This document shows, one piece after another, positions 51,193 to 60,200 of a stretch of 64,000 nucleotides of DNA (position 1 is the first letter of the stretch; each line of letters begins with the position of its first letter). The stretch is taken from positions 1 to 64,000 of the forward strand of contig CAZUAI010000001.1 of the NCBI GenBank assembly GCA_964617875.1, read 5' to 3'. The notes below the pieces were generated by a model. It saw nothing but the letters and a program-made list of their open reading frames with translations, had not been told where the DNA came from and did no database searches. The position numbers were made by a program, and so were the translations under genes. The DNA comes from CAZMVY01 sp964617875. GTDB taxonomy: Bacteria; Planctomycetota; Phycisphaerae; UBA1845; PWPN01.

Positions 51193-53625
51193 ATGCGAAA
51201 GGGCCCGAACCACTCTTCGGCGCGGGCCGCGCGGGCGGCCCTGGCGGTTGCCGTGTTCGCGTGGGGCGTGCAGGCGATCGTCACGCAGTCGCTCCTGGTG
51301 CGCGAGGCCCTGGTTCTGATGTCGGGGATCGAGTTCGCATGGGGCGTCGTGTTCTTCGCGTGGCTGCTCGGCGTCGCGGTCGGCGCGGTCGTCGGCGGAC
51401 GGCTGGCGGACCGCCGGGCACGGGGGCTTCGATTCGGCGTTGATCCGGTCGTCGCCCTGGCGGTGGTGCTCGCGATGCTGAGCGCAGCGGTCCCGTTCGA
51501 GATCTGGGTCTTTCGCGGGGCGCGGACATGGCTGGGCGTGCCGCCGGGCGAACTGCTGCCGCTGGGCGAGACCATGATCGCCGCCGTGGCCTTTCTCGCG
51601 CCCGTCAGTGCCCTCGTGGGGATGGCTTTTCCCCTGGCCTGCGCAGCGTGTTCACGGCCTGCGGCAAACGCCCCTCCGAACCACGCAACCGGCGGCACGC
51701 TCGGCGGCGTCTACGCGATCGAGTCGCTGGGGGGCCTCGTCGGCGGGGCCCTGTTCAGTTTCTGGGCGGTCGAACGCCTCAGCCCCGTACAGACGGCCCT
51801 GCTCAGCGGGGCGGTCACAACGGGCGCCGCGGCGATCCTCCCGGCGGCCTTGCGGCGACGGCGGTCCGCGGTCGCCCTGGCCGCTGTCGCCGGGGCGGCG
51901 GCGGCCGTCGCCGTACTGGCCGGCGATTCGCTCAACCGGCGGCTGGTCCAGCGCCGATGGCGGACCGTCGCGGCCGGTTACGAACTCCGCGCCGAAACCG
52001 AATCGAAACACCAGAACCTCGCCGTCGGACAGCGCGAGGAGCAATACGCGCTGTATGCCGACGGGCAACTCTGCGCCGTTTTCCCCGACCCCTATACGGT
52101 TGCGCCGCTGGCCCACTTCTGGGCGTGCCAACACCCCTCGCCACGGCGGGTCCTGGTGCTGGGCGGTGGGGCCGAGGGGCTCCTTGCCGAGATCCTCCGC
52201 CACCCGATCGACCACCTGGATTACGTCGAGCCGGACCCGCGGCAACTCGGACTCGTCGAGCCGTATCTGCCGCATGAGGACCGGCAGGCGATACGGGACC
52301 AGCGCGTCACGATCCACCCGGTCGATGCCCGGTACTTCGTCAAGACGCAGCGCGACCGGTTCGACCTCGTCATCGCACGCCTGCCCGAACCGACGTCCGT
52401 CCTCCGCGCCCGGTTCTATACGGATGAGTTCTACGGCGAGCTGCGCCGTGCCATGACGCCGCAGGCCGTGTTCTGCACGACGGCAGCGGCGGCACCGACA
52501 GCCCTCACGCAGGCGTCCGCGGAGTATCTGGGCTCGGTCCGGGCGGCGCTGCGCCGGCATTTCGACGAGGTCGTGGTCGGCTGGGGCGATCCGGCACAGG
52601 TGTTGGCGGCAACAGCAAAAGGACTGATCACGACCGATCCGAACGAACTGAAACGGCGGTACGCCGCGCGAGGGGTCGGCTCGGCGTTCTTTGTTCCCCA
52701 GTGGTTCGACGGGGCCACCGATTGGCTGGAACCCGGCAAGCTGCGGCAACGTGCGGCCGAGCTTGACGCGGCAAGCGTACAAGTCGGTACCGACCTGCGC
52801 CCTGTCATCTGTATGCAGCGGTTGACGCTCTGGGAGCGGATGACCGGCGGTCGTTCAGGAAGGATGATCGAGAGACTGCGCGGCGTCGGGTGGGGCGAAG
52901 TGGCCGTCGGATCGGCGGCGGCGCTGGCGATCACAATGACGGCGTTCCGTCTCGCAGGGCGATCGCGCGGCGGCTGGGCCACGGGGGCCGTCATGGTGTC
53001 GATGGGCACCACGGGCTTCGCCACCATGGCGCTGAGCATCATCTGGCTGTTCGCGTTTCAGAGCCTCTACGGATACGTCTATCAGCGAATCGGCTGGATC
53101 GTGGCCCTCTTCATGGGGGGCCTCGTAGTCGGGTGTCTCATGGCGGGTCGAACACGCACGGCGAGTGCCGGCAGTCCGCGCTTTTGGCCGCGGCTCGTCG
53201 CCGTGGACCTGCTTCTGGCCTTGCTCGCATTGTCGCTGCCTCTTGTCCTGCCGAAACTTGCGGAGGTTCACGACACAGAGACAGCCTTCATCCTGATTGA
53301 GTGGACGATTTCGCTGCTCGTCGCCGCCACAGGCATGCTCTGCGGCGCGGCGTTTGCGGTTGCCGGATCGATCCAGTCGAGAATGCCGGGCCCGGCGGCG
53401 CGGGAGGGGGCGGTGGCCGGGGGTGTTGTCGGGGCAGACCACGTGGGCGCCTGCCTGGGGGCACTGCTGACGGGGGTCGTCTTCATTCCGGTGTTTGGTA
53501 CGGTTTCGGCGGCGTTGCTGCTGGCGGTCGTGAAGTGTGTTTCGGCCGTACTGATCGTGATGGCGGCGCGAAAATCCTCATTTTCTTCTTCAGTCACTTG
53601 TGCGGGCGATGCATTTGGTGTATAG
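51193..53625 (+). CDS. Membrane-embedded spermidine synthase-like protein
   Basis: An 810-residue protein of the fused MFS/spermidine-synthase type. An N-terminal membrane part (about 15-250) with seven or so helices is followed by a soluble Rossmann domain (about 285-520) of the SpeE type: ESKHQNLAVGQREEQYALYADGQLCAVFPD, VLVLGGGAEGLLAEILRHP and VEPDPRQLGLVEPYL. A second membrane part (about 560-795) ends the chain. The Asp residues that bind putrescine in true SpeE (GGGDG.. and YD.. motifs) are altered here (GGGAEG), so a polyamine-making role is uncertain. A TACAAT stands only 8 bases before the ATG, which may make the transcript nearly leaderless. Confidence 0.8.
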   Translation: MRKGPNHSSARAARAALAVAVFAWGVQAIVTQSLLVREALVLMSGIEFAWGVVFFAWLLGVAVGAVVGGRLADRRARGLRFGVDPVVALAVVLAMLSAAVPFEIWVFRGARTWLGVPPGELLPLGETMIAAVAFLAPVSALVGMAFPLACAACSRPAANAPPNHATGGTLGGVYAIESLGGLVGGALFSFWAVERLSPVQTALLSGAVTTGAAAILPAALRRRRSAVALAAVAGAAAAVAVLAGDSLNRRLVQRRWRTVAAGYELRAETESKHQNLAVGQREEQYALYADGQLCAVFPDPYTVAPLAHFWACQHPSPRRVLVLGGGAEGLLAEILRHPIDHLDYVEPDPRQLGLVEPYLPHEDRQAIRDQRVTIHPVDARYFVKTQRDRFDLVIARLPEPTSVLRARFYTDEFYGELRRAMTPQAVFCTTAAAAPTALTQASAEYLGSVRAALRRHFDEVVVGWGDPAQVLAATAKGLITTDPNELKRRYAARGVGSAFFVPQWFDGATDWLEPGKLRQRAAELDAASVQVGTDLRPVICMQRLTLWERMTGGRSGRMIERLRGVGWGEVAVGSAAALAITMTAFRLAGRSRGGWATGAVMVSMGTTGFATMALSIIWLFAFQSLYGYVYQRIGWIVALFMGGLVVGCLMAGRTRTASAGSPRFWPRLVAVDLLLALLALSLPLVLPKLAEVHDTETAFILIEWTISLLVAATGMLCGAAFAVAGSIQSRMPGPAAREGAVAGGVVGADHVGACLGALLTGVVFIPVFGTVSAALLLAVVKCVSAVLIVMAARKSSFSSSVTCAGDAFGV

Positions 53626-53626
53626 T
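53598..53626 (+). promoter_or_regulatory. Predicted promoter of the histidine kinase
   Basis: TTGTGC (53598-53603) and TATAGT (53621-53626) with a 17-base spacer, overlapping the end of the previous gene. The -10 overlaps a perfect 10-bp palindrome AGTATATACT (53624-53633), which could be an operator. The leader before the GTG start would be about 200 bases. Confidence 0.4.
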
Positions 53627-53835
53627 ATATACTGCTCAATTGCTCGGCGGTTGTCCGGTCTGTGACGAAGCACAAGACGCGAGATCCGCCTTCCTTCTTG
53701 TCTCTCGATATCGGTTGCGGGTCTCGCCCGGAGCTTTTGTCAGGCCGGCATCGAGTTCTCAAGGGCGTACGACCCGACGGCCCGTCATCTTCTTGTCGTG
53801 TCGTACGGCGCCCGCGTGCAAGGAGGTGTGGTGCC

Positions 53836-55716
53836 GTGTCTCCGGAGCATACATCTCAATCGCGGCTCGCGGCCGATCTGGCACAACTGGCCACGCACGA
53901 TCACGCCTGCCTGATCTACGGGACGAGGGAAGAGCAGTTCGACGTCATCGTTCCCTATTTGCGAATCGGCCTGGATCGCCGCGAGCGGTGCCTGTACGTG
54001 GCCGACGAGAACACGGCAGAGGCCATCGCCGCCGCCCTCTCCGCCGCAGGTGTCGGCGTTGACGCCGCCATTCGGAACGGCGCTTTATCGATCCTGACTT
54101 CGCGCGAGGTCTACCTGAAAGACGGCGACTTCGACCCCGATCGGATGATTCGCCTCCTGGAGGACGCCACGGCGGCGGCACGGGCGGCAGGCTTCCATGC
54201 CCTTCGGGCGGCCGGCGAAATGACGTGGGCGATCGGCAACGTTCCGGGGGCGGATCGGCTGATCGAGTACGAGGCAAGGCTGGAGAGGTTCTTCCCACTG
54301 CACGATTGCATGGCCCTCTGCCAGTACAACCGTCGGCGTTTTCCGGCCGATGTGCTTCTCGACGTGATCCGCACGCACCCGATCGTGATCTGCGCAGACA
54401 CGGTATGCCGCAACTTTTACCACGTTCCGGCGAACGAGATCCTCGGCGCCGCATCCACCGACGCGCGGGTCGAGCGGATGCTGGCGGCGATCCGCGACCG
54501 CCAGCAGGCGGAGGATGCTCTGTACGAGAGCGAGGAGCGGTATCGCGTGCTTGTCGAGAGTGCCGCCGAGCTGATCGCCAGCGTCGACGAGCAGGGCGTC
54601 ATCCTGTTCATGAACAGCACGGGGGCGGAGTGGTTCGGCCTGCGGTCGCACGAAGCGACGGGGCGAACCGTGTGGGAGGTCTTTCCGGAGGCCATGGCGA
54701 ATGCCTGCGCGGAAGCCGTCCGCCAGGTCATTCGATCCGGGCGGCGAGTTCCCTTCGTCGAATGGACGTGCGATCCGTCCGACGACCGCCACTATCGCGC
54801 GAGCGTCGCGCCCCTGACGGCGTTGACGCAAAAGCCCGCCTCCGCCCTCATCATTGTTCGCGATGCAACCGAACTCAGCCGCGCGGAGAAGGAGATCGCC
54901 CGGTATCGGGAGCACCTGGAGGAGCTGGTTGAGCAGCGGACGCGCGACCTCGAACAGTCACGCGAGCAGTTGCGGGTCGCCGAGCGGCTCGCCTCGATCG
55001 GGACCCTGGCCGCGGGCGTCGCACACGAGATCAACAACCCGATCGGGATGATCCTGCTCGCGGCGCAGAACGCCCTGAACGCGATCGACGGGCCGGAGGC
55101 TGTCGCCGCGGCTCGCCGGGCGCTCGACAAGATCGTCGTGGACGCCAACCGCTGCGCCCGCATCGTACGCAGTATGCTCCAGTTCGCGCGGCAGGAACCC
55201 ACGGAGAAGTGGCTGGTCGATCTCAACACGCTGGCCTCGCACGCCTTCGAGGTCACACGCCCGTACACCGTCGAACGCGGGGTATTCGTACGCCTTCAGT
55301 TGGCCGACAACCTCCCGACGGTCACGGCGAACCCGATCCAGATCGAGCAGGTGCTGGTGAATCTCATCCGGAACGCCAGCGAGGCCGGACCCCGGGGCAG
55401 TCGGGTCTGCCTCCGCACGGAGCGGACCCCGGACGGCGTCCGCATTGCCGTGGAGGACAACGGACGGGGCATGACGCCGGAGCAGGTGAAGCACGTCTTC
55501 GACCCCTTCTACACCACCCGCCTGCAACACGGTGGAAACGGGCTGGGCCTGAGCATCGTCCACGGCATCGTGACGGAGCACGGGGGCACCATCAAGGTAC
55601 AGAGCGAGCCGGGGTTTGGAACGGCCGTCACGGTGGATCTGCCCTGCCTTGGCGCGGCGCCGCGCCCCCGGCTACCCGCCGTCGGGGCGGACCGTGGCGC
55701 CTCGCAGGTCCTGTAA
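53836..55716 (+). CDS. Sensor histidine kinase with MEDS and PAS domains
   Basis: A 626-residue cytoplasmic sensor kinase. The GTG start at 53836 is fixed by an excellent ribosome site (AAGGAGGTG, 53819-53827). Residues about 12-195 are a MEDS domain as in the dichloromethane regulator DcmR (HDHACLIYGTREEQFDVIVP, MTWAIGNVPGADRLIEYEARLE). A PAS domain covers about 232-350, then a coiled coil, a HisKA domain with the phospho-acceptor His at about 397 (GVAHEINNPIGMILLA) and an HATPase domain (about 500-610) with NLIRNASEAG, DNGRGM and GNGLGLSIVHGIV. All kinase boxes are intact. There is no response regulator next to it and no membrane helix, so it should sense an internal signal. The nature of the signal is unknown. 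Confidence 0.9.
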   Translation: MSPEHTSQSRLAADLAQLATHDHACLIYGTREEQFDVIVPYLRIGLDRRERCLYVADENTAEAIAAALSAAGVGVDAAIRNGALSILTSREVYLKDGDFDPDRMIRLLEDATAAARAAGFHALRAAGEMTWAIGNVPGADRLIEYEARLERFFPLHDCMALCQYNRRRFPADVLLDVIRTHPIVICADTVCRNFYHVPANEILGAASTDARVERMLAAIRDRQQAEDALYESEERYRVLVESAAELIASVDEQGVILFMNSTGAEWFGLRSHEATGRTVWEVFPEAMANACAEAVRQVIRSGRRVPFVEWTCDPSDDRHYRASVAPLTALTQKPASALIIVRDATELSRAEKEIARYREHLEELVEQRTRDLEQSREQLRVAERLASIGTLAAGVAHEINNPIGMILLAAQNALNAIDGPEAVAAARRALDKIVVDANRCARIVRSMLQFARQEPTEKWLVDLNTLASHAFEVTRPYTVERGVFVRLQLADNLPTVTANPIQIEQVLVNLIRNASEAGPRGSRVCLRTERTPDGVRIAVEDNGRGMTPEQVKHVFDPFYTTRLQHGGNGLGLSIVHGIVTEHGGTIKVQSEPGFGTAVTVDLPCLGAAPRPRLPAVGADRGASQVL

Positions 55717-56068
55717 CCTCGTACTCGAATTGCGGCAAAAGCCACAGCGGAGAACGTCCGCTAAGGGCCGCCGCCCTGAAGATTTTCCGCAAAACACGCA
55801 AACTGGTCGTACACTCCCAGGGCCGGGAAAACCGATAGAGTGAGTGAGCCTGAGCCGGGGCAAGCATCAGGAGTCATGGCACGCTCAGGTCTGCGGCAGC
55901 GGCTTTGCGACGAGGCTTCTGCGCCACGCCGAGACCCTGCCCCTCTCCCGCGATGAATCGGGCCCGCGGCCGCCACGGGCGGTGCCGCAGGACCGTTCGG
56001 GCTGACGCCCGTGCATTGTGTCGCCGTCGTCGAGGGCGCGGAATCGCTTTTCGTCAGGAGATTTCTAC
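55717..56068. other. Intergenic region before the alpha/alpha-toroid gene
   Basis: 352 bases with no convincing gene. A CCGATAGAGT word at 55832-55841 recurs at 48683-48692 ahead of the K+ channel gene. No clear sigma-70 promoter was found; a ribosome site (TCAGGAG) precedes the ATG at 56069. Confidence 0.45.
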
Positions 56069-57139
56069 ATGTCGGAACGGGCTCATCTCCGCACAAGCCA
56101 CCTCAGACGTCTGACCGATCGCGTGGGGTTGCTGAAGGGCGGAGAGTTCGGTGAGGCGGACCAGTTTGCCGGCTACGACACGCTGGACAACGGGCTTGCC
56201 CTGCGGCTGTCCACGCGGCTCTTCGGCATGGGCGTTCACGACGACGCCTCCGCCTGGGCCATGACGTACCTTCAGTTTCTGCTTCAGAGCTATCGGGGCG
56301 AAGCGGTGCTGCTCGCTCACCGCGAGGCCCTTGGAACCTGGACCGAGGAGGCCCTGTCCTCCCGCGATGTCGCGCACGTGGCGCGGGCCCTCGCGGTGGC
56401 GTCCAACAGTGATCTGCCCTCCGCGGCCCGGAGCCGCGCCGACGCCCTCTGGGGCAAGGTCGTGCCCGACCTCTCGAGTATCCGGTGCCCGCGAGCGGCG
56501 GCGACCTGGCTTATGGCGATCGCCGAGCGCCCGCCCGCCGAGCAACGCAAGCTAGAGCATGCTGTGGAACAGCTCGCGAGCTGGATCGTCGAGGACTGTT
56601 ACTACGCCCTGCGGACCAGCGACTGGGAATGGTTTGACGAACGATGGCAGCCGGGAGACGCCTGTCTGCCCCACGGGCTCTGGGCGGCCTACACGATCCT
56701 CGGCGAGCAGCGGTATGCGCGCGTGGCCGAGATCACAACGCGATTCCTGATGGACCAGCTCTTTGAGGACGGACTCCTGGTGCCGGTGGGCACGCAGGGC
56801 GGCTGGCCGCGGCATTGCAGCAAGGTCGTCTTCGACCAGGTCCCGACCGACGTCACCGCCATCGTCGAGATGCTCGCCTGCGCTTATGACGTGACCGGCG
56901 AGGCCGACTACGCCGAACATGCGCGGTTCGCCCACGCGTGGTACACCGGCAACAACGTCAAAGGCATCACAATGCTGGACGAGACGACCGACGGCGTCTA
57001 CGACCTGCTTACGGTGAACGGCCATGCCAGCAGCCAGAGCGCGACGGCGACCGTGAGCTTTCTGCTCTCCGCCGTGGCCCTGCGCGGGGTGTACAAACCG
57101 CGCGTGGTCGATGTCGGCACCGTCGTGCGCGTAAGCTGA
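56069..57139 (+). CDS. (alpha/alpha)6-toroid protein, glycosidase-like
   Basis: A 356-residue protein made mainly of helical hairpins. The C-terminal pattern (a hexahelical end with GHASSQSATATVSFLLSAVAL) and HCSKVVFDQVPTDVTAIVEMLACAYDVTG resemble the alpha/alpha-toroid domains that follow some GT4 transferases and act on or bind glycans; in those the end reads N-x-GAESTLAFLLAL. It is cytoplasmic (no signal peptide). The ATG at 56069 has TCAGGAG before it. It stands alone here, so its role in glycan metabolism is inference. Confidence 0.55.
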   Translation: MSERAHLRTSHLRRLTDRVGLLKGGEFGEADQFAGYDTLDNGLALRLSTRLFGMGVHDDASAWAMTYLQFLLQSYRGEAVLLAHREALGTWTEEALSSRDVAHVARALAVASNSDLPSAARSRADALWGKVVPDLSSIRCPRAAATWLMAIAERPPAEQRKLEHAVEQLASWIVEDCYYALRTSDWEWFDERWQPGDACLPHGLWAAYTILGEQRYARVAEITTRFLMDQLFEDGLLVPVGTQGGWPRHCSKVVFDQVPTDVTAIVEMLACAYDVTGEADYAEHARFAHAWYTGNNVKGITMLDETTDGVYDLLTVNGHASSQSATATVSFLLSAVALRGVYKPRVVDVGTVVRVS

Positions 57140-57239
57140 CGCCGTCTTCGGCAAGGGGGTTGCATCCCCTTGGCGTCGAGGCTTCCGGCCCGCCTTTCTC
57201 CACGGCGACGCTTTGCCATCCTGCGGGTTTCGCGGTCCA

Positions 57240-60200
57240 ATGAGGCGCGGGGAAACCGGGACCGAAACGGAGGATGCCTTGCGCCGAACCTTGCGGCTCG
57301 TTCTGGTTGTCGCCGTCTTCGCCCTCGTGGCGGGCGGCGCGGTCTGGTGGCTCCGGCGGCCGCCTTCCGTCGCGGTCGGCCTGGCCAACGCCCGCATCGC
57401 CCTCGAGAAGGGTGATCCGCTGCAGGCGGTGCGCCGCACGCAAGCGGTCCTGGAGAGGGATCCGACCTCCCTGGACGCCCTGACCCTGCTGGCGGAGGCG
57501 TTCACGCGCCTCGGCAACTACGAGCAGGCACGGCGGACGGCCGACCGGGCCCTCCGCGTAAAGCCGTCCGCAGTCGAGCCGCACGCCTGGAAGGCCCGCG
57601 CATACCGGCTCGAGGCCCTGGCACAGCTCCAGCGAGCCCCTCAGGGCGCGCAGGCGAACGAGGCAGGACGCGCGATCCGACTGCTGGACCAAGCCGTGGC
57701 CGCCGCCAACGCGGCGCCGGCCGCGCCGGGGCAGACCGGCGACCTGGACCTGCAACGCGGGCTGGCGCAACTCGCCATTGCGGACTGCCATCGGCTTCTG
57801 GAATCGCGAGCACTGGACCTCCAGACCCGCGCCGCCGCCGCGGACCGGCCGGACGACGCGCAGAAATACGCCGACGAAGCGGCAAAGGAAACCGCCCGAT
57901 TCAAATCCGCCGAGGACCAGGCCGTCGCCTCGCTGCAATCCGCGATGAACGCGGCCGGCTCCGGCGCCGAGGCCGGAGAGCGATTGCAGGCGGTCTTCGA
58001 ACGCCGGGGCGCGTATGACGACGTGATCGCGGTCTACGAGCAGCTGGAAAAGGCCGGACGGACGACAGAGCGGGCCGCCCTGCATGCGGCAATGGCGCTG
58101 CTGCTTCGCGACATGCGGGAGCCGCCGCTGAAACGGAGCGAGGCCGTCGCGAGGGCCAAGCAGATCCTCGCCAGGCATCTGGGCGCCAACCCCGGCAGCC
58201 GCGACGCGCAGATCGCCCTGGCAAGACTGTCATTGATGGAGGGCAATGCCGCCGCCGCGGCCCGCCTCGCCGAAACCGTCCTCAAGAACGAGCCGCACCA
58301 CCCGCAGGCCGTCGCGCTGATGGCGCAGGTCCTTCTGGCGCAGAAGCGGTTCGAGGACGTCAAGCAGCTCATTCAGCCCATCTCCACGCTGTACCCGAAC
58401 TGGCTCGAGCTGCAGTACTCCCTTGCGGTGGCGCAGGCCGAGACCGGATACGCCAGCACCGCTCAGCAGGTGTACCGACGCCTCCTCGTACTGAATCCGC
58501 AGTACCTTCCGGCACGGCTCCGCCTCGCCGAAAGCCTCTGGAAATCGGGCCGGACGGAGGCCGCCGAGAAGGAGCTTCGCGACGGCCTGACGGCGTCGCC
58601 GAGCCGCGAACTCATCCTGGCGGAGGTCGTCAGCCTCGCATGGCAGTACGGCACAGCGGACCGCGCCGCCGAACTCATCGACGCCGCGCTGGCGGACGGC
58701 GAGCCTTCTCCGCGTCTGCTCGAAGAAGCGGCCACGCAGTACTGGCGGATCGGCAAGGTCGGCAAGGCGCAGGAGTGTCTGGCGCGGGCCGGCGCGGCCG
58801 GCGGACAGTCGCCGACGGCGGCGCTGATGCGGGCCGGCCGCCTCATCGAAGCGAACCAGCCCGCCTCGGCGGAGACGATCCTCAAGGGCCTGCTCGACGA
58901 CCCCAAGGTGGGCGTGGAGGCCCGGATCGCCCTCGCGGGCCTGCGTTATGCCGAGGGCCGCGAAGCCGACGGCCGCAAACTCCTGTCCGAAGCGGCCGCG
59001 ATGCCGGCGATCACGGTGTCCCAGCGGTTTGCCATCACCGAGGCCTACCTGCGGGGACGCGACCTCGACGGCGCACTCGAGTCCGCCCGTGCCGTCGTGG
59101 CCATCGACGCGCAGTCCTATACGGCGCAGCTGGCCCTCGGCGAGGTCCTTCTGGCCCGTGGGGATGCCGCCGGGGCGCGCGAGGCCTTCGCGGCCGCGGA
59201 GCGACTCGTCCCGCCGACCGAACTGGGGCCGGAGCAGCAGGCCAACCTGGCGCTGCGCCGCGGCGATTACCAGCGATGCGTGGATGTCTGCGAGGCGGCG
59301 TTTCGCAGCGGCGCGGCCCCGCCGGCCCTGCGGCTGATGGCGGCCGATGCGTTCGAGCGGCTTCGACGTCCGGAGGCGGCGGCGGAACATCTCACGGCCT
59401 ACGTGCGGGCCGAACCGGCCCGCCTCGAGGGCTACATGCGGCTGGTCGGATTGTACCTGCGGGCCGAGAAACCGGAGGACGGTCTCAAGGCAATCGAGCC
59501 GCTCGTGGGTCTGCAACCGGCCCTGGCGCGGCTTGCCGAGGGCCAGATTCTGCGCGCCCGGGGCCAGTCGATCGAGGCCGTCGATCGGCTTGCGCCCGCG
59601 CTCCAGGCGAGCGGCGGCGACCTGGCTCCCGACATCCGGCGCGAGGTGGCGACGACGCTGGCGGACTGGCAGGTCGGATTGGGACAGGTGGACGAGGCCC
59701 TCCGGACGCTCGACTGGCTGGCGCAAAAGGGCGATGCGGCGACGGCGGCCTGGGGACGGTTCAACGTTCTGGTTGCGGCCGCGCGCATGGACGCCGCCCG
59801 CCAGGAACTGAAGAAGATCCAGGACCTGCTGCCGTCCGGAGCGATAACGCCGGCGGACTTCGTACGCCTGGCCCGGGCGCAAGTCCGCGTCGGCGAGCCG
59901 ACGGCGGCGATCGAGACGGCACGACGATATGCGGCCGCGTTTCCTGAATCGGACGGGCCCGTGCGGCTGGAGATGTTGATCCACGAGCAGAGCGGCAACC
60001 TGCCGGAGGCGATCCGGGTCTTCGACGCCTTCGCAAGGCGGAAGCGGGAAGACGTCGATCTGCTTTCGGACGGCGTGAGCCTGTACATCGCCGCGGGCGA
60101 CTTCCCCGCGGCCGGCCGGGTGCTCGACCAGATGGCCGGATGCGGGCTGGCGGGCGCCTTGCGGGCCGGCGTACGACGGGCGCAGTTGTTCATGCAGATC

